Both the position numbers and the translations under genes were made by a program. From Rhizobium sp. P40RR-XXII (GTDB taxonomy: Bacteria; Pseudomonadota; Alphaproteobacteria; Rhizobiales; Rhizobiaceae), in the NCBI RefSeq assembly GCF_012641405.1, contig NZ_JABAII010000002.1, forward strand, positions 434,001 through 498,000: a stretch of DNA of 64,000 nucleotides. Reading direction: 5' to 3'. Of this stretch, positions 48,611 to 59,987 are shown piece after piece; within the stretch, counting starts at the first letter, position 1; each line of letters opens with the position of its first letter. A model generated the notes under the pieces. The model worked only from the letters and a program-made list of their open reading frames with translations, had not been told where the DNA came from and ran no database searches.

Positions 48611-49450
48611 TTAAGCCTTGGCCACGGCATCAAAAGCCAGCAGCTTCTCCAGAAGCCGCGGCATGTCCTTCAGATAAACCATGTTCGGGCCATCCGAGGG
48701 CGCATTGTCCGGGTCTTCATGCGTCTCGACAAAAACACCTGCCACGCCGACGGCAACGGCGGCGCGCGCCAGCGTCTCGACGAATCGGCGGTCACCGCCG
48801 GTAGAGCCGCCCTGCCCGCCGGGTTGCTGCACGGAATGGGTCGCATCGAAGATCACTGGCGCGCCCATAGCCGCCATGATCGGCAGCGAGCGCATGTCGG
48901 AGACCAGCGTATTGTAGCCGAAGGAGGCGCCGCGCTCGCACAGAAGAATGTTCGGATTGCCGCTTTCATTGAGCTTGGCAAGCACGTTCTTCATATCCCA
49001 GGGCGCGAGGAACTGACCCTTCTTGACGTTGACAATACGGCCGGTCTTGGCGGCCGCAACCAGCAGATCGGTCTGGCGCGACAGGAAAGCCGGGATCTGC
49101 AGGATATCGACCGTCTTGGCAACGACGGCGCATTGCTCTTCCGTGTGGATGTCGGTCAGAACCGGAAAGCCGTATTCCTTCTTGAGGTCGGCAAAGACTT
49201 CCATGGATTTTTCCAGACCGATGCCGCGCTTGCCTGACAGAGAGGTCCGGTTCGCCTTGTCATAGGAGGACTTGTAGACAAGGCCGATGCCGAGCTTGCC
49301 GCAGAGCTCCTTCAGGACTCCGGCGACCATGAATGCATGGTCGCGGCTCTCCATCTGACAGGGGCCGGCAATCAGCGACAGCTTGGCGGTGTTGGAAAAG
49401 AGGACCTTGGAGGCACCCTCGCCGACGGTGACTTCGGAATTCGTGCTCAT
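48611..49450 (-). CDS. kdsA: 3-deoxy-8-phosphooctulonate (Kdo-8-P) synthase
   Basis: 279-residue aldolase that joins phosphoenolpyruvate and arabinose-5-phosphate for the lipopolysaccharide inner core. [50 protein letters not shown] and [17 protein letters not shown] contain the PEP- and phosphate-binding residues. The position after IAGPCQ and the Asn in YKSSYDKAN suggest the metal-independent type, but this is not certain. Its start overlaps the stop of the VOC-family gene by four bases. Confidence 0.95.
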   Translation of the reverse strand: MSTNSEVTVGEGASKVLFSNTAKLSLIAGPCQMESRDHAFMVAGVLKELCGKLGIGLVYKSSYDKANRTSLSGKRGIGLEKSMEVFADLKKEYGFPVLTDIHTEEQCAVVAKTVDILQIPAFLSRQTDLLVAAAKTGRIVNVKKGQFLAPWDMKNVLAKLNESGNPNILLCERGASFGYNTLVSDMRSLPIMAAMGAPVIFDATHSVQQPGGQGGSTGGDRRFVETLARAAVAVGVAGVFVETHEDPDNAPSDGPNMVYLKDMPRLLEKLLAFDAVAKA

Positions 49451-50334
49451 GCTATCTCCTCGAAGGCGAACAATGCGCCCTGTCCGGGCGCCAGCCTTGC
49501 CAGTATACGATTGTTCTTACGCGTGTAGGTGACGCCGTTAGCAGCGAAATGCGACGATGTCACGGAAAGATCGCGCGTTTTGAAAAGGATTGCGCGCGCC
49601 CTCAGCCCGGGATCGCTGGTATGAACCGGCAAATCGTAGAATGCCTCCATTCCTTCCGGCGACAAAAGTTCGAGATCGACATTGGCCGTCTTGATCGTCA
49701 AGCCGAAGGAGTGCTCGAGGACTCGCGGACCACCAACGATCTCTTCGAAAAAGCCGCGATACACCGCTGGTGTCAGCGCGGAAAGCGCCACCCGCGCGAT
49801 GCCGGTCACGCCGTTTTCGTGACGTTCGAGCGCGCCACGATCGGCCGGCAGCGGATTGATACGCTGACAGCAGAAGGCCAGGAAATCCGGCGCGCGCAGA
49901 TCCGCCGCAAATGCGAGACGAAAGCCGGCCGTGGTTTCCGTTCCGTCCGGCATCTTCATCGGCCGCGAGAAATCAAGCATGCGCCCGGCCGAGATCGCGG
50001 CCGCCTTGAAACGCTCGTCGTCGTCGACGGCATCGTCGGTGCCGAAAACCACGGCCGAAAATCCATCCTCGGCGACGCGGAATCGATAAGCCTGGTCACG
50101 CGCGACGAAGACGTTGCCATCGGCAATACTCGTCTCGCATTGCTCCTGCGATGCCACGCCCAAAGGCTCGAGATAGGTCTTATCGGCAAGGAAGACACAG
50201 GCATTTTCAGTGCCGAAAGGATGGCGGGCATCCGGAGCCACCGTGAAGCCGAGCTTGCCCAGGCGCTCGCGCGCCAGAGCGATGTTGACGGTCGGCAGCA
50301 CGAGATGATCCAACGGATGCGGTGACAAAGTCAT
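49447..50334 (-). CDS. VOC (glyoxalase-like) domain protein
   Basis: 295-residue protein. [40 protein letters not shown] and [14 protein letters not shown] match the Glyoxalase_3-like half of VOC proteins, with possible metal ligands His and Glu; a second, weaker half follows. Function is not known. GGGAGG precedes the ATG at 50334. The overlap with kdsA (GTG/ATGA-type junction) suggests co-transcription, although no functional tie is obvious. Confidence 0.75.
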   Translation of the reverse strand: MTLSPHPLDHLVLPTVNIALARERLGKLGFTVAPDARHPFGTENACVFLADKTYLEPLGVASQEQCETSIADGNVFVARDQAYRFRVAEDGFSAVVFGTDDAVDDDERFKAAAISAGRMLDFSRPMKMPDGTETTAGFRLAFAADLRAPDFLAFCCQRINPLPADRGALERHENGVTGIARVALSALTPAVYRGFFEEIVGGPRVLEHSFGLTIKTANVDLELLSPEGMEAFYDLPVHTSDPGLRARAILFKTRDLSVTSSHFAANGVTYTRKNNRILARLAPGQGALFAFEEIA

Positions 50335-50732
50335 GGTCCTCCCTTGTTTGCCCGCAAGAACAGATTTGCGCCCATACAATGCTCAATTCAAGACCAAAGC
50401 CAAAGCCGTGAACGCGCAGAAGAACGCGGGCGCACTAATTCTCAACTGTAGCCGGCTTATGCGACAGTCGTCGTCTCCATCCGCACATGCGCCGAGCGGG
50501 ATTGACGTGAAGCGTCCATAAAGCGAACAAAGCGGCATTTCTCATATTTATCGATGAATTAGCGCGGATATAATTCCCGAGGAATTTCAAGCGATCCGTG
50601 CGATAGCGGCAATTATTTGACAGACCCGGCGAAGCTTTACTGAAATTTAAGCACTTGCAGAACACATATGGAACATATAGTGTCCGTTCTGGATTTGTTT
50701 CACGATTTTTCTTGATTTGGGGTTCCAAGACG
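50335..50732. other. Intergenic region with the lexA promoter
   Basis: 398 bases between the divergent VOC gene and lexA. It contains the SOS box (listed separately) and AT-rich sequence near 50520-50660 with short A/T runs. Frames crossing it have no ribosome-binding sites and look like noise. Confidence 0.6.
50660..50674 (+). promoter_or_regulatory. Alphaproteobacterial SOS box (LexA operator)
   Basis: GAAC-ACATATG-GAAC fits the direct-repeat SOS box GAAC-N7-GAAC (GTTC-N7-GTTC) of alphaproteobacteria. It lies 59 bases before the lexA start and implies autorepression. Confidence 0.85.
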
Positions 50733-51455
50733 ATGTTGACGCGCAAGCAGCAGGAACTGCTTCTCTTCATTCACGAGCGGATGAAGGAGTCCGGTGTCCC
50801 GCCATCTTTCGACGAGATGAAGGACGCATTGGATCTGGCATCCAAATCCGGCATTCACCGTCTGATCACGGCGCTCGAGGAACGTGGCTTCATCCGCCGC
50901 CTGCCGAATCGGGCGCGGGCGCTCGAAGTCATCAAGCTGCCGGACGCCTATAATTCGAGCCTGCAGCCACGCCGCGGCTTTTCGCCGAGTGTTATCGAAG
51001 GCAGTCTCGGCAAACCCCAGCCGGTCGCGCCGCCAGCCCCGGCAAAGGTTGCAAACGACGACCACAACAGTTCGGTATCGGTACCGGTCATGGGGCGCAT
51101 CGCTGCCGGCGTTCCGATTTCCGCCATTCAGAACAATACACATGACATTACCGTTCCCGCCGACATGCTCGGCTCCGGCGAGCATTATGCGCTGGAGGTG
51201 AGGGGCGATTCGATGATCGACGCCGGAATTTTCGATGGCGATACGGTCATCATCCGAAATTCGACGACAGCCAATCCCGGCGATATCGTCGTTGCGCTCG
51301 TTGACGACGAAGAGGCAACGCTGAAGCGCTTCCGCCGCAAGGGCGCCTCGATCGCGCTGGAAGCCGCCAATCCGGCCTATGAAACCCGCATCTTCGGGCC
51401 AGACCGCGTCAAGGTTCAAGGCAAGCTGGTAGGGCTTATTCGTCGTTATCATTGA
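50733..51455 (+). CDS. lexA: SOS repressor LexA
   Basis: 240-residue repressor with self-cleaving protease. Residues 1-65 form the winged helix DNA-binding domain ([20 protein letters not shown] and [20 protein letters not shown]); an extended linker follows; the Ala-Gly cleavage site is A125-G126 in [10 protein letters not shown]; the catalytic dyad is Ser160 (RGDSMID) and Lys198 (ATLKRF). The ATG at 50733 begins the conserved sequence. The last 20 bases overlap the convergent comEC gene. Confidence 0.97.
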   Translation: MLTRKQQELLLFIHERMKESGVPPSFDEMKDALDLASKSGIHRLITALEERGFIRRLPNRARALEVIKLPDAYNSSLQPRRGFSPSVIEGSLGKPQPVAPPAPAKVANDDHNSSVSVPVMGRIAAGVPISAIQNNTHDITVPADMLGSGEHYALEVRGDSMIDAGIFDGDTVIIRNSTTANPGDIVVALVDDEEATLKRFRRKGASIALEAANPAYETRIFGPDRVKVQGKLVGLIRRYH

Positions 51456-53931
51456 CGGATGAGTTATCACTAACAGTTGGATTACCGTTGACGGGTGATA
51501 CCTGCGCAGGTGGTGTACCGAATTTGCCGGTGCGCCAATCATAGGTTCGGTGTCTGGTCCATGGTCGCTGCGGGTTTTCGAAAGCGGCAGAGATAACGGG
51601 CTTATCGGCGGTGAGCGCCATTTCGATGGACCCGGTTTTGCGCAATGTCGCACCGGTTATGAGTATCGCTCCGGAGCGGCAATGATCGAGCCGCAGTCGG
51701 ATCGGGGTCACGACGATATTTGCCGTGTCGCAGGCGGACGGCAAATAGGCTGCGTTTTCTATGGTGATCAGGATAGCGCCATTATCAAGCATGGCTGCGC
51801 ACCATGCGCCTTTCTGGCAGGCGAAACTTCCCTGCATCGTCCGGTCCAGCGCTTCCTCCATTGCCTTACGGACTGCCTTATGTTCTTCGCTGCTCAGTCG
51901 CTTGTGGCGATCGGTCTTGCTGATCTGCGGAAGCCGGCTATCGCTGGGGAGAATAGTGGGCGGCTGGTGTTCGGTTGCGACCAGTGCCTTCTGCCATTGT
52001 TCGAAAATGAAGGCCTGCGGCCTTTCGCGATTTGTGGCGAGTATATCGTCCTGTCGCAGCGCAACCAGGACCCCATCTTCCGAAATCATCAGATCCGGCT
52101 TCGGCACGCCGGAGTCGAATGCCGCCACGCCGGTGGATGAAAGCACCAACAGCAGCCCCAAATGGCGAAGCCGGGTCCGCAACACGGTCATGATCAGGAA
52201 GCCGGCAATGAAGGTCGGCATTAGCCAGCCGGGTTGGCGGCCGAAGGTGATGTCGCCTCCCCAACCGGCCACCGTTTTGGCGATTACGATGACGAGTTCC
52301 AGTCCCTCGCCGGTGACCTTCCAAAACGGCCCGTCCAGGCCGAAGGGCATGAGCAGCATTGCCACCATGCCGAACGGCATGACAATGAAGGAGACCACCG
52401 GCATGGCCGCGAGGTTGGCGGCGAGACCATATGTCGCCAGCCGGTGAAAATGCTCGATCGAGAAGATGGCCGTCGATGCGCCGCCGATGAACGAGGTCGA
52501 CAATACGCCGCCGAAGAAGCGCGAGACGAAGAGCAGCGGGCTTAACAGGCGGATCCGCGAGAGGATGTTTTCGCGGTGCCGCCGTCGTTTCCATAACGAA
52601 TAGCCCGACACCAGCGCCAGCGTTGCGGCATAGGACATCTGGAAGCTTGGGCCTAGCACCTGCGACGGCGACAGAACAAGGATGACGATGGCGGATAGCG
52701 CGACATTGCGAAGGCTGAGCGAGGGCCGATCGAAAAGTACGGCCACCAGCATGATCGCCATCATGATGAAAGCACGCTCGGCGGATACGCCGAAGCCGGA
52801 AATGAGGTAATAGGCCGTTACCGTCAAAAGCGCGCCGAAAGCCGCGAATTTCTTGGTCGGCCAGGCCTGCGCAACTCCCGGAAACAAGCTGAACAGATAG
52901 CGCAGGCCGACATAGAAGATGCCGGCCGATAGCGCCATGTTCAGCCCCGAAATTGCAATAATATGGGTAAGACCGGCAATTCGCAGCGACTCGGTCGTAT
53001 CCTTGGAGATCGCACGTCTCTCATCGGTGACGAGCGCCGCAGCGAAGGCGCCCGTATCTCCCGGCAGGGTTTCCCTGATCCTGTCGCCGATGCCGTTGCG
53101 CAGGCCGGCAAGCCAGATATCGGCCTTATCCAGCAGCGAATTTGCGGTGTTATCACCGGATGGAGGCAATAGGTTCGGGCTGCCATAGGCGAAACCGTTC
53201 GCACCAATGCCATTGAAGTAAGAGCTGAAGGCGAAATCGTTGAGGTCAGGCAAAGCCGGCCCGGACGGCGGTGTCAGGCGCGCCCTGCCCTGGATGCGAT
53301 CGCCGAGGTCAAACGGCTTCAGCTGCTTGCGTACGAAGATCGTGATCCGTTCCGGCGAACGGCGAATCGTGGGCTTTTCCGTTGCCGCGACCCGGACGAC
53401 ATAGCGCCAGCCGCCATTGTCATAGGATTCACGTCGCTCGACCCTCCCCGTGACGGTCGTCGTCACGGCCGAGTCGAGCATGACAGTGGAAGCCCGCCAG
53501 CTTTCCCATTGAGCCAGCGCCATGCCGAGGCAGATCAGCATGGCGGCGAAAAGCAGATGCCGAAACAGCCTGCCCGTTTCCCGCCGGAGCGCAAAGCTAG
53601 CGGTAAAGACAAACAGGCCCGCCAGCACGGCTTGCGGAGGCGGATCGCTGCCAGCTTCGAACCAGAAGATCGCACCGAGACCCATATAGATCGGCGCGAA
53701 AAGGATGGCGCGGCCGTGTGCGGCTTCCTCCTCGACCAGCCGGGCAATGCCGCCTCGAATGCGGCCCGCGATCAGGAGGAAACGCGAGGTCAGCGGCGCC
53801 AGATGCTGCGTCCGCTCCCCTTGTCGTGCCTTGGCACGAAGCACATTCGTCGCGACGGCAGGACGAAGCTGCGAAGGCGCAGCGACTTCCCGGCCATCGT
53901 CCCGCTGCTCCGTTGCCTCCAAATTAGGCAC
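51436..53931 (-). CDS. comEC: ComEC/Rec2 family competence membrane protein
   Basis: 831-residue polytopic membrane protein. A DUF4131 N-terminal region with a soluble OB-like part (residues about 150-270) is followed by the Competence domain, seen in [20 protein letters not shown] and [18 protein letters not shown], with about ten helices. The C-terminal part is shorter and lacks the HxHxDH metal motif of metallo-beta-lactamase-type ComEC, so the nuclease-like domain is degenerate or absent. Family members carry single-stranded DNA across the inner membrane. It is convergent to lexA, overlapping by 20 bases. Confidence 0.88.
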   Translation of the reverse strand: MPNLEATEQRDDGREVAAPSQLRPAVATNVLRAKARQGERTQHLAPLTSRFLLIAGRIRGGIARLVEEEAAHGRAILFAPIYMGLGAIFWFEAGSDPPPQAVLAGLFVFTASFALRRETGRLFRHLLFAAMLICLGMALAQWESWRASTVMLDSAVTTTVTGRVERRESYDNGGWRYVVRVAATEKPTIRRSPERITIFVRKQLKPFDLGDRIQGRARLTPPSGPALPDLNDFAFSSYFNGIGANGFAYGSPNLLPPSGDNTANSLLDKADIWLAGLRNGIGDRIRETLPGDTGAFAAALVTDERRAISKDTTESLRIAGLTHIIAISGLNMALSAGIFYVGLRYLFSLFPGVAQAWPTKKFAAFGALLTVTAYYLISGFGVSAERAFIMMAIMLVAVLFDRPSLSLRNVALSAIVILVLSPSQVLGPSFQMSYAATLALVSGYSLWKRRRHRENILSRIRLLSPLLFVSRFFGGVLSTSFIGGASTAIFSIEHFHRLATYGLAANLAAMPVVSFIVMPFGMVAMLLMPFGLDGPFWKVTGEGLELVIVIAKTVAGWGGDITFGRQPGWLMPTFIAGFLIMTVLRTRLRHLGLLLVLSSTGVAAFDSGVPKPDLMISEDGVLVALRQDDILATNRERPQAFIFEQWQKALVATEHQPPTILPSDSRLPQISKTDRHKRLSSEEHKAVRKAMEEALDRTMQGSFACQKGAWCAAMLDNGAILITIENAAYLPSACDTANIVVTPIRLRLDHCRSGAILITGATLRKTGSIEMALTADKPVISAAFENPQRPWTRHRTYDWRTGKFGTPPAQVSPVNGNPTVSDNSSVNDNDE

Positions 53932-54212
53932 TCGCCGCCACCCCCACGCAAAACCACAGCTTTGGCGCGATTTTTGCCGTCACCATCAGGTGATTTCAAC
54001 CGAAATCGGCATGATAGGGATGAAATTGAGCCGGTTTCTCGGTACAGCACGATTAGTGGCGCTACCGCAGTGCCCAAAAGTTGATACCGCGATGCACAAT
54101 TCAGCAATCGGATAACTTGGCATTAGGCTCTGGATCATATAGCTAGTCGGTAGTCGCTTAACCTTTTGGCGCTTTTTATGGCGTCAATCCCGCCAAATCT
54201 TGGAGGATCAGC

Positions 54213-55502
54213 ATGACGGAACAAAGCGCGAAACTAACTTGGGGTGAAAAGACGGTGGACCTGCCGGTCATGACCGGAACCATCGGCCCAAGTGTCATTG
54301 ATATTGGTGCCCTTTATAAGAACACCTCCACTTTCACTTACGATCCTGGCTTCACCTCGACCGCATCGTGCGAGTCCAGCATCACCTATATCGATGGCGA
54401 CGAAGGCGTTCTGCTGCATCGCGGCTATCCAATCGATCAGCTGGCCGAACACGGCGACTTCCTCGAAGTATGCTATCTTCTTCTTTACGGCGAACTGCCG
54501 ACGACAGCACAGAAGAAGGATTTCGACTATCGCGTGACCCATCACACGATGGTGCACGAGCAGATGTCGCGCTTCTTCACCGGCTTCCGCCGCGACGCGC
54601 ATCCGATGGCCGTCATGTGCGGCTGCGTCGGCGCGCTCTCCGCTTTCTATCACGACTCGACCGACATCACCGATCCGCATCAGCGCATGGTCGCAAGCCT
54701 TCGCATGATCGCCAAGATGCCGACGCTCGCCGCCATGGCCTACAAGTACCATATCGGCCAGCCCTTCGTTTACCCGAAGAACGATCTCGACTATGCGTCT
54801 AACTTCCTGCGCATGTGCTTTGCTGTTCCGTGCGAAGACTATGTCGTCAATCCGGTGCTCGCCCGCGCCATGGACCGCATCTTCATCCTGCATGCCGACC
54901 ATGAGCAGAATGCGTCGACCTCGACGGTCCGCCTCGCAGGCTCCTCGGGTGCCAATCCGTTCGCCTGTATTGCCGCAGGCATTGCCTGCCTCTGGGGTCC
55001 GGCTCACGGCGGCGCCAACGAAGCGGCGCTGAACATGCTGAATGAGATCGGCACGGTCGATCGCATCCCGGAATTCATCGCCCGCGCCAAGGACAAGAAC
55101 GATCCGTTCCGCCTGATGGGCTTCGGTCACCGCGTCTACAAGAACTACGATCCACGCGCCAAGATCATGCAGAAGACGGCGCATGAGGTTCTGGGCGAAC
55201 TCGGCATCAAGGACGATCCGCTGCTCGACATCGCAATCGAGCTGGAGCGCATCGCTCTGACGGATGAGTACTTCATCGAGAAGAAGCTCTATCCGAACGT
55301 CGACTTCTACTCCGGCATCACGCTGAAGGCTCTCGGCTTCCCCACGACCATGTTCACCGTTTTGTTCGCTCTCGCCCGCACCGTCGGCTGGATCGCTCAG
55401 TGGAACGAAATGATCGAGGATCCGCATCAGCGCATCGGCCGTCCGCGCCAGCTCTACACCGGCGCTCCGCTGCGCGAATATGTGCCTGTTTCCAAGCGCT
55501 AA
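54213..55502 (+). CDS. gltA: Citrate synthase (type II)
   Basis: 429-residue tricarboxylic-acid-cycle enzyme. An N-terminal beta-rich segment ([20 protein letters not shown]) marks the hexameric type II form; catalytic histidines and aspartate occur in [51 protein letters not shown] and NVDFYSG. TTGGAGG stands nine bases before the ATG. A strong hairpin follows the stop. It stands alone between comEC and lpxB, both read from the other strand. Confidence 0.97.
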   Translation: MTEQSAKLTWGEKTVDLPVMTGTIGPSVIDIGALYKNTSTFTYDPGFTSTASCESSITYIDGDEGVLLHRGYPIDQLAEHGDFLEVCYLLLYGELPTTAQKKDFDYRVTHHTMVHEQMSRFFTGFRRDAHPMAVMCGCVGALSAFYHDSTDITDPHQRMVASLRMIAKMPTLAAMAYKYHIGQPFVYPKNDLDYASNFLRMCFAVPCEDYVVNPVLARAMDRIFILHADHEQNASTSTVRLAGSSGANPFACIAAGIACLWGPAHGGANEAALNMLNEIGTVDRIPEFIARAKDKNDPFRLMGFGHRVYKNYDPRAKIMQKTAHEVLGELGIKDDPLLDIAIELERIALTDEYFIEKKLYPNVDFYSGITLKALGFPTTMFTVLFALARTVGWIAQWNEMIEDPHQRIGRPRQLYTGAPLREYVPVSKR

Positions 55503-55519
55503 GCTTCGGTACTGAAACG

Positions 55520-55550
55520 AAAAAACCGGTCAGGGATGACCGGTTTTTTT
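55520..55550 (+). terminator. Terminator of gltA, overlapping the 3' end of lpxB
   Basis: ACCGGTCA, loop GGGA, TGACCGGT with a preceding A-run and seven Ts after it. On the minus strand the same bases encode the last lpxB codons (HKKTGHP and the stop), so a single hairpin may end both convergent transcripts. Confidence 0.9.
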
Positions 55551-56711
55551 ATGGGCTAGAACGTCCAGAACAACCTGCGCCGCCTTGTCGCCGGGCGGTT
55601 CCTCCGTCTGCATTCGCTCCCAGACGAGATCGTAACCCGCGAGCATGGCTGCACGTTCCGGCGTGTCGTTCGCCAGGCGCTCCATATAGCGAGCGAGCAT
55701 TCCTGGCCGCAGAACATCGTTGATAAGCTCGGGCAGAACGGCGTAATCGGCAATCAGGTTCGGCAAGGCGGCCGTCCATATCTTGATGCGTGACAGCACG
55801 AACTTCGCCAGCCATTCCGTCTTGTAGGTCGAGACCACGGGGACGCCGGCGAGCCCGAGTTCGAGGATCACGGTGCCGGAGGCTGCCATGGCGGCATCAG
55901 CCTCAGCAAAAGCGCTCCATTTGGCATTCTGGCCAACGACAATATCTGGCTTTACCTGCCAGTTTCCGACAAGAGAACGCACCAATGCCTCCTGCCGCGG
56001 TACGGTTGGCAGCAGAAAACGAATATTATCGTTTCGCCGGCTAAGTTCTTCGGTAGCCCGCTCAAAAACCGGAAGCAGCTGCCGGATCTCCGATGCACGC
56101 GATCCGGGCAGCAACAGGATTGTTTTCTGCGCATCGGCGCCGGCAAGACCGCGCAATGCACGCTGGCGGCGCGTCTCCAACAAATCGGCGTCCACGGTCA
56201 AGCGGTGGCCGACATAGGTCGTGGCCGGACCGCCCAGACGCTGCATTGCGGCGGGCTCGAACGGCAGCACGGCCAGCACATGGTCGACGTAGGCGAGCAT
56301 CTTCTGCGCGCGATATTCCTTCCACGCCCAGACGCTGGGGCACACATAATTAACGATCGGAAGACCAGGCAGAGCCTTGCGCACCCTCTTCGCGACACGA
56401 TGGGTGAAATCGGGGCTATCGATGATCAGAAGCACATCGGGCTTTTCGGCAATAATGGCGTCGGCCGTTTGCCGGATGCGGGCAAGCAGCTTCGGCAACC
56501 GCTTGATGACCTGAATGAATCCCATGATCGAGAGTTCGGAATAGTCGAAGAGCGAGCGGAGGCCCTGCGCTTCCAATGCCTCGCCGCCGACGCCCACCAG
56601 TTCGACAGGGCCGTCGTAGCGCCGCTTCAGTGCGGCAACGAGATCGCCCCCCAGCAGATCGCCGGAAACCTCGCCGGCGACGACGGCAAGCTTCAAAGGC
56701 GCACTGCTCAC
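55530..56711 (-). CDS. lpxB: Lipid-A-disaccharide synthase
   Basis: 393-residue glycosyltransferase (GT19) joining UDP-2,3-diacylglucosamine and lipid X. KLAVVAGEVSGDLLGGDLVA, LLIIDSPDFTHRVAKRVRKA, VNYVCPSVWAWKEYRAQKML, ILLLPGSRASEIRQLLPVFE and AMAASGTVILELGLAGVPVV are the conserved LpxB segments. It is a peripheral inner-membrane protein. The start overlaps the lpxI stop by four bases. The final codons lie inside the gltA terminator hairpin. Confidence 0.96.
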   Translation of the reverse strand: MSSAPLKLAVVAGEVSGDLLGGDLVAALKRRYDGPVELVGVGGEALEAQGLRSLFDYSELSIMGFIQVIKRLPKLLARIRQTADAIIAEKPDVLLIIDSPDFTHRVAKRVRKALPGLPIVNYVCPSVWAWKEYRAQKMLAYVDHVLAVLPFEPAAMQRLGGPATTYVGHRLTVDADLLETRRQRALRGLAGADAQKTILLLPGSRASEIRQLLPVFERATEELSRRNDNIRFLLPTVPRQEALVRSLVGNWQVKPDIVVGQNAKWSAFAEADAAMAASGTVILELGLAGVPVVSTYKTEWLAKFVLSRIKIWTAALPNLIADYAVLPELINDVLRPGMLARYMERLANDTPERAAMLAGYDLVWERMQTEEPPGDKAAQVVLDVLAHKKTGHP

Positions 56712-57589
56712 ATGAAGCCCTCCGCGCTCAAGCCCCGGTCGATGCCGCAGACGAAAATACCGGCCTCGTCCGCGGCGGCGATGACAGCCTGCCGGTCGAG
56801 GATCAGCGCCCTGCCGGCTTCGATGGCAACGCCGGCAAGACCGGCCTTCTTGGCGTTCGACACCGTAGATACCCCAATGGACGGCAGGTCGGCCCGGACA
56901 TCCTGTTGTGGCTTGCAGAGTTTGACGAGCACGCCGCGCCGACGCGTCGAGATGCGCCCCGCCGCGCGCAGTTCGGCAACCCGCTCGATCATCTTGTCCG
57001 TGCCCTCGGCACCTTCCAGCGCGACGACACGCCCACCCACGCTGACGGCACCCTGGCCGACATCCAGCAACCCCAGCGCATCGGCGGCCTTCGCCCCTTG
57101 CGCGATATCGCGCAAATCCTCTGGGGACGGCGAGTGCCGGCCGAGCGGTCCGGTGGTCGCCAGCAGATCGGGCGCGATCTCATGCGCTCCAACGACTTGA
57201 ACGCCGCCGGCTTCGATCAAGCGGATGACCATTTGCAGCACGGCATTGTCGCCGCCGGAAAGAAGCGTGCGGATAGTCAGAGGCAATTCTTTGATCACAC
57301 GCCAGGTCGGATGGATCTCGCGCCAGGGCGGACGGCGCGCGACACCGCCAGACATGACGACGCGGTCCACGCCATGACGACGAAACATCGCCTCCAGCCC
57401 CGCGAAATTGCCGACACCGAGATTGGCATGGTCAAAGGCGGACCAATCCCGATCCGCCTCGTCCGTCAACGCAATAATGACGGGATTTTCACCGGCCTGG
57501 CGAGCGGCGTCGGCGACGTAAACCGGCAAAAGCCCGCTGCCTGCGATAATCGCCAGCCTGCCTTTGCCGTTTTGGCCGGCCGAAACCAC
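56708..57589 (-). CDS. lpxI: UDP-2,3-diacylglucosamine pyrophosphatase LpxI
   Basis: 293-residue enzyme that replaces LpxH in alphaproteobacteria and makes lipid X. The conserved parts are RLAIIAGSGLLPVYVADAAR, GVDRVVMSGGVARRPPW, LSGGDNAVLQMVIRLIEAGG, EGAEGTDKMIERVAELR and FVCGIDRG. I take the GTG at 57589, one base after the lpxA stop, because the longer frame runs into lpxA; the length then matches Caulobacter LpxI. Active-site Asp is expected in the EGAEGTD segment. Confidence 0.92.
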   Translation of the reverse strand: MVSAGQNGKGRLAIIAGSGLLPVYVADAARQAGENPVIIALTDEADRDWSAFDHANLGVGNFAGLEAMFRRHGVDRVVMSGGVARRPPWREIHPTWRVIKELPLTIRTLLSGGDNAVLQMVIRLIEAGGVQVVGAHEIAPDLLATTGPLGRHSPSPEDLRDIAQGAKAADALGLLDVGQGAVSVGGRVVALEGAEGTDKMIERVAELRAAGRISTRRRGVLVKLCKPQQDVRADLPSIGVSTVSNAKKAGLAGVAIEAGRALILDRQAVIAAADEAGIFVCGIDRGLSAEGFM

Positions 57590-57590
57590 G

Positions 57591-58406
57591 TCAGCTCTTG
57601 CCGCGATTGGGCGACGACAGAGCGCGGTCGCTATCGGCTGCGATGAAATCGAGGATTTCGACCACTTCCTTGCAGTCGGCATATTCGTCGCGGATCGCAG
57701 CCGCGTTGTCGCGGATCGAGCCTTCATTCTCGAAGATGGTCTTGTAGGCGCGCCGAACCCTGTGAATGACCGCGCGCTCTATACCCGCACGCGACATGCC
57801 AACAATATTAAGGCCCGAGAGAACGCCCGGATTGCCATTCAACATGCCGTAGGGAATGACGTCGTAACTCGCAGCCGAAAGCCCCCCGATAAAGGCCTGC
57901 CGGCCGATGCGGGTGAACTGGTGGACGGCACAGCCGCCACCCAGGATGGCGCGATCCTCGACGGTCACATGCCCCGCCAACATGACATTATTCGACATGA
58001 TGACATTGTTGCCGACGCGGCAATCATGCGCGACATGGGAATTGGCAAGGAACAGATTGTTGTTGCCGATGATCGTCTTGCCGCCGTAATCGGCCGTGCC
58101 GGTATTGATCGTCACGCCCTCGCGGATCGTGCAGTTCTCGCCGACATCGAGCGTTGTTTCTTCGCCGCCGTGATGGACGCTTTGCGGATCCCCGCCAACA
58201 ACGGCCATCGGAAATATCTTCGTTCCCTTACCGATCGTCGTGCGGCCGGTCACGACCGCATTGTTGAGCAAGTGAATATTATCATGGAGTACGACTTTCG
58301 GACCGACATAGCAGAACGGGCCGACCACTACATTCTCGCCGATGACTGCGCCATCTTCGACGACCGCCTGCTTGTGAATGCGAGCGCTTTTAGCGATGCT
58401 GCTCAT
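57591..58406 (-). CDS. lpxA: UDP-N-acetylglucosamine O-acyltransferase
   Basis: 271-residue trimeric left-handed beta-helix enzyme, first step of lipid A synthesis. Hexapeptide repeats run from residue 10 to about 180; the catalytic His is in [14 protein letters not shown] and [20 protein letters not shown] is the conserved LpxA signature. The C-terminal helical domain includes [20 protein letters not shown]. The ATG at 58406 overlaps the fabZ stop by four bases, so the two are coupled. Confidence 0.96.
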   Translation of the reverse strand: MSSIAKSARIHKQAVVEDGAVIGENVVVGPFCYVGPKVVLHDNIHLLNNAVVTGRTTIGKGTKIFPMAVVGGDPQSVHHGGEETTLDVGENCTIREGVTINTGTADYGGKTIIGNNNLFLANSHVAHDCRVGNNVIMSNNVMLAGHVTVEDRAILGGGCAVHQFTRIGRQAFIGGLSAASYDVIPYGMLNGNPGVLSGLNIVGMSRAGIERAVIHRVRRAYKTIFENEGSIRDNAAAIRDEYADCKEVVEILDFIAADSDRALSSPNRGKS

Positions 58407-58876
58407 GCCTCGTCCTGATCCTTCCTCACAATCATCGCGCCGATATCGGCTTCGGCGACCAGAGAGCCATCGACCTTCGCGTCGCAATGGAATTTCCAGA
58501 TGGTGCCGCGCTGCTTCTGCTTGACGACGTGAAACTCGACGCGGTCACCGGGAACGACCGGCTTGCGGAAACGTGCGTTATCGATCGTCATGAAATAAAC
58601 GAGGTTACCGCCAATGCCGTCCTTGCGTGCGCAGATCGCGCCAGCTGTCTGCGCCATGCCCTCGATGAGCAGCACGCCCGGCATGATCGGAGAACCGGGA
58701 AAATGCCCCGTGAACTGCGGTTCGTTGGCCGTGACGTTCTTGATGCCGATCGCGGAATTGTCGCTATCGATCTCGATGATCTTATCGACCATCAGGAAGG
58801 GATAACGATGCGGCAACAGCTTCATAATTTCCAGAACGTCAGCCGACGACAACGACGCCTTGGCTTCCTCAGTCAT
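58403..58876 (-). CDS. fabZ: 3-hydroxyacyl-ACP dehydratase FabZ
   Basis: 157-residue hot-dog-fold enzyme of fatty acid synthesis. [19 protein letters not shown] carries the catalytic His and [20 protein letters not shown] the catalytic Glu in the long central helix. It sits between lpxD and lpxA, the widespread arrangement that balances fatty-acid elongation and lipid A supply. The ATG at 58876 lies within the end of lpxD (8-base overlap). Confidence 0.96.
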   Translation of the reverse strand: MTEEAKASLSSADVLEIMKLLPHRYPFLMVDKIIEIDSDNSAIGIKNVTANEPQFTGHFPGSPIMPGVLLIEGMAQTAGAICARKDGIGGNLVYFMTIDNARFRKPVVPGDRVEFHVVKQKQRGTIWKFHCDAKVDGSLVAEADIGAMIVRKDQDEA

Positions 58877-59936
58877 GCTCCGCACTCCCGTCTTTCTTTT
58901 CCCTGGCCCCTGACCGCTTTGCGATCTCCGCCGATTCCCTTAGAAAATCCCATAGAGGCCGCGCTGGAAGGCCCGCATAACGCTCTCCCGCCGGAATACT
59001 GTTCATCACGCCGCTCTTGGCACCGATCTGCACGCCATCGCCGATGTGGATGTGGCCATTGAGGCCAGCCTGGCCGCCGATCTGGACACCATCTCCAATC
59101 ACCGTGCTGCCGGCGATACCGACCTGGCTGACGATAGCACAATGCCGACCAATGCGGACGTTATGTCCGATCTGAACCTGATTGTCGATCTTGGTGCCTT
59201 CGCCGATCACGGTGTCATCCATGGTGCCGCGGTCGATCGTCGTATTGGCGCCGATCTCGACATTGTCCTGGATGATGACGCGGCCGATCTGAACGATCTT
59301 GACCATGCCGCGAGGCCCTGGCGCATAACCGAAACCATCTTGGCCGATGCGCGTACCATTGTGGACGATGACGCCATTGCCGAGGTAGGCACAGAGCACG
59401 CTCGCACCGCCGCCAATGCTACAATTGCGTCCGATTTTCACGCCTGGCCCGATAAGGGCGTTGGCACCGATATACGTGCCCTCGCCGATCTCGGCGCCAG
59501 CCCCGATGACAGCACCCGGCTCGACGCCAATATTGGCCTCCAGCTTCGCCGTCGCATCGATAGTAGCGGCCGGTGAAATCGTTCCCTGATTCGCCGCGAA
59601 TGCGATCGGCCGCATGGCTTGCGGATGCAGCAAACCTCCGACGATCGCAAAATCCGTATGCGGCTTCCTGGACAGAAGCACGGGAATATGATCGGGAACG
59701 AAAGATTTCAGCGCCGGCAAGCAAATGATGGCGGAAGCCTTGCAGGTCTCCAGCTCAGCGCGATTCTTTCGGGAAAGGATATAGCAAATATCACCCTCGC
59801 CTGCCCGATAGACGGGGGCGATCGACCTGATGACGACCTCCGAAGAGGCCGCATCAGCAAGTTCCGCCCCAAGATGCTCAGCCAGTTGCTTTAAGCTGAC
59901 GCCACCATGGGGCGGGAAAAAACCAGTATGTTCCAT
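58869..59936 (-). CDS. lpxD: UDP-3-O-acylglucosamine N-acyltransferase
   Basis: 355-residue trimeric acyltransferase. The N-terminal uridine-binding domain includes [20 protein letters not shown]; the beta-helix spans about residues 115-300 with [20 protein letters not shown] and the catalytic His in [21 protein letters not shown]-terminal helix ends [10 protein letters not shown]. An ATG at 59936 is chosen; a GTG two codons before has the better TGGAG spacing. Confidence 0.95.
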   Translation of the reverse strand: MEHTGFFPPHGGVSLKQLAEHLGAELADAASSEVVIRSIAPVYRAGEGDICYILSRKNRAELETCKASAIICLPALKSFVPDHIPVLLSRKPHTDFAIVGGLLHPQAMRPIAFAANQGTISPAATIDATAKLEANIGVEPGAVIGAGAEIGEGTYIGANALIGPGVKIGRNCSIGGGASVLCAYLGNGVIVHNGTRIGQDGFGYAPGPRGMVKIVQIGRVIIQDNVEIGANTTIDRGTMDDTVIGEGTKIDNQVQIGHNVRIGRHCAIVSQVGIAGSTVIGDGVQIGGQAGLNGHIHIGDGVQIGAKSGVMNSIPAGERYAGLPARPLWDFLRESAEIAKRSGAREKKDGSAEHD

Positions 59937-59987
59937 AAGCACCGGCTCCAGAACGGTGTTTAAGCCCGAAGTTCTGGACTGCCGATA

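Noticed and set aside
51436..53931. Metallo-beta-lactamase domain at the ComEC C-terminus
   Set aside because: The HxHxDH motif was not found in the C-terminal part, so the domain is not claimed.
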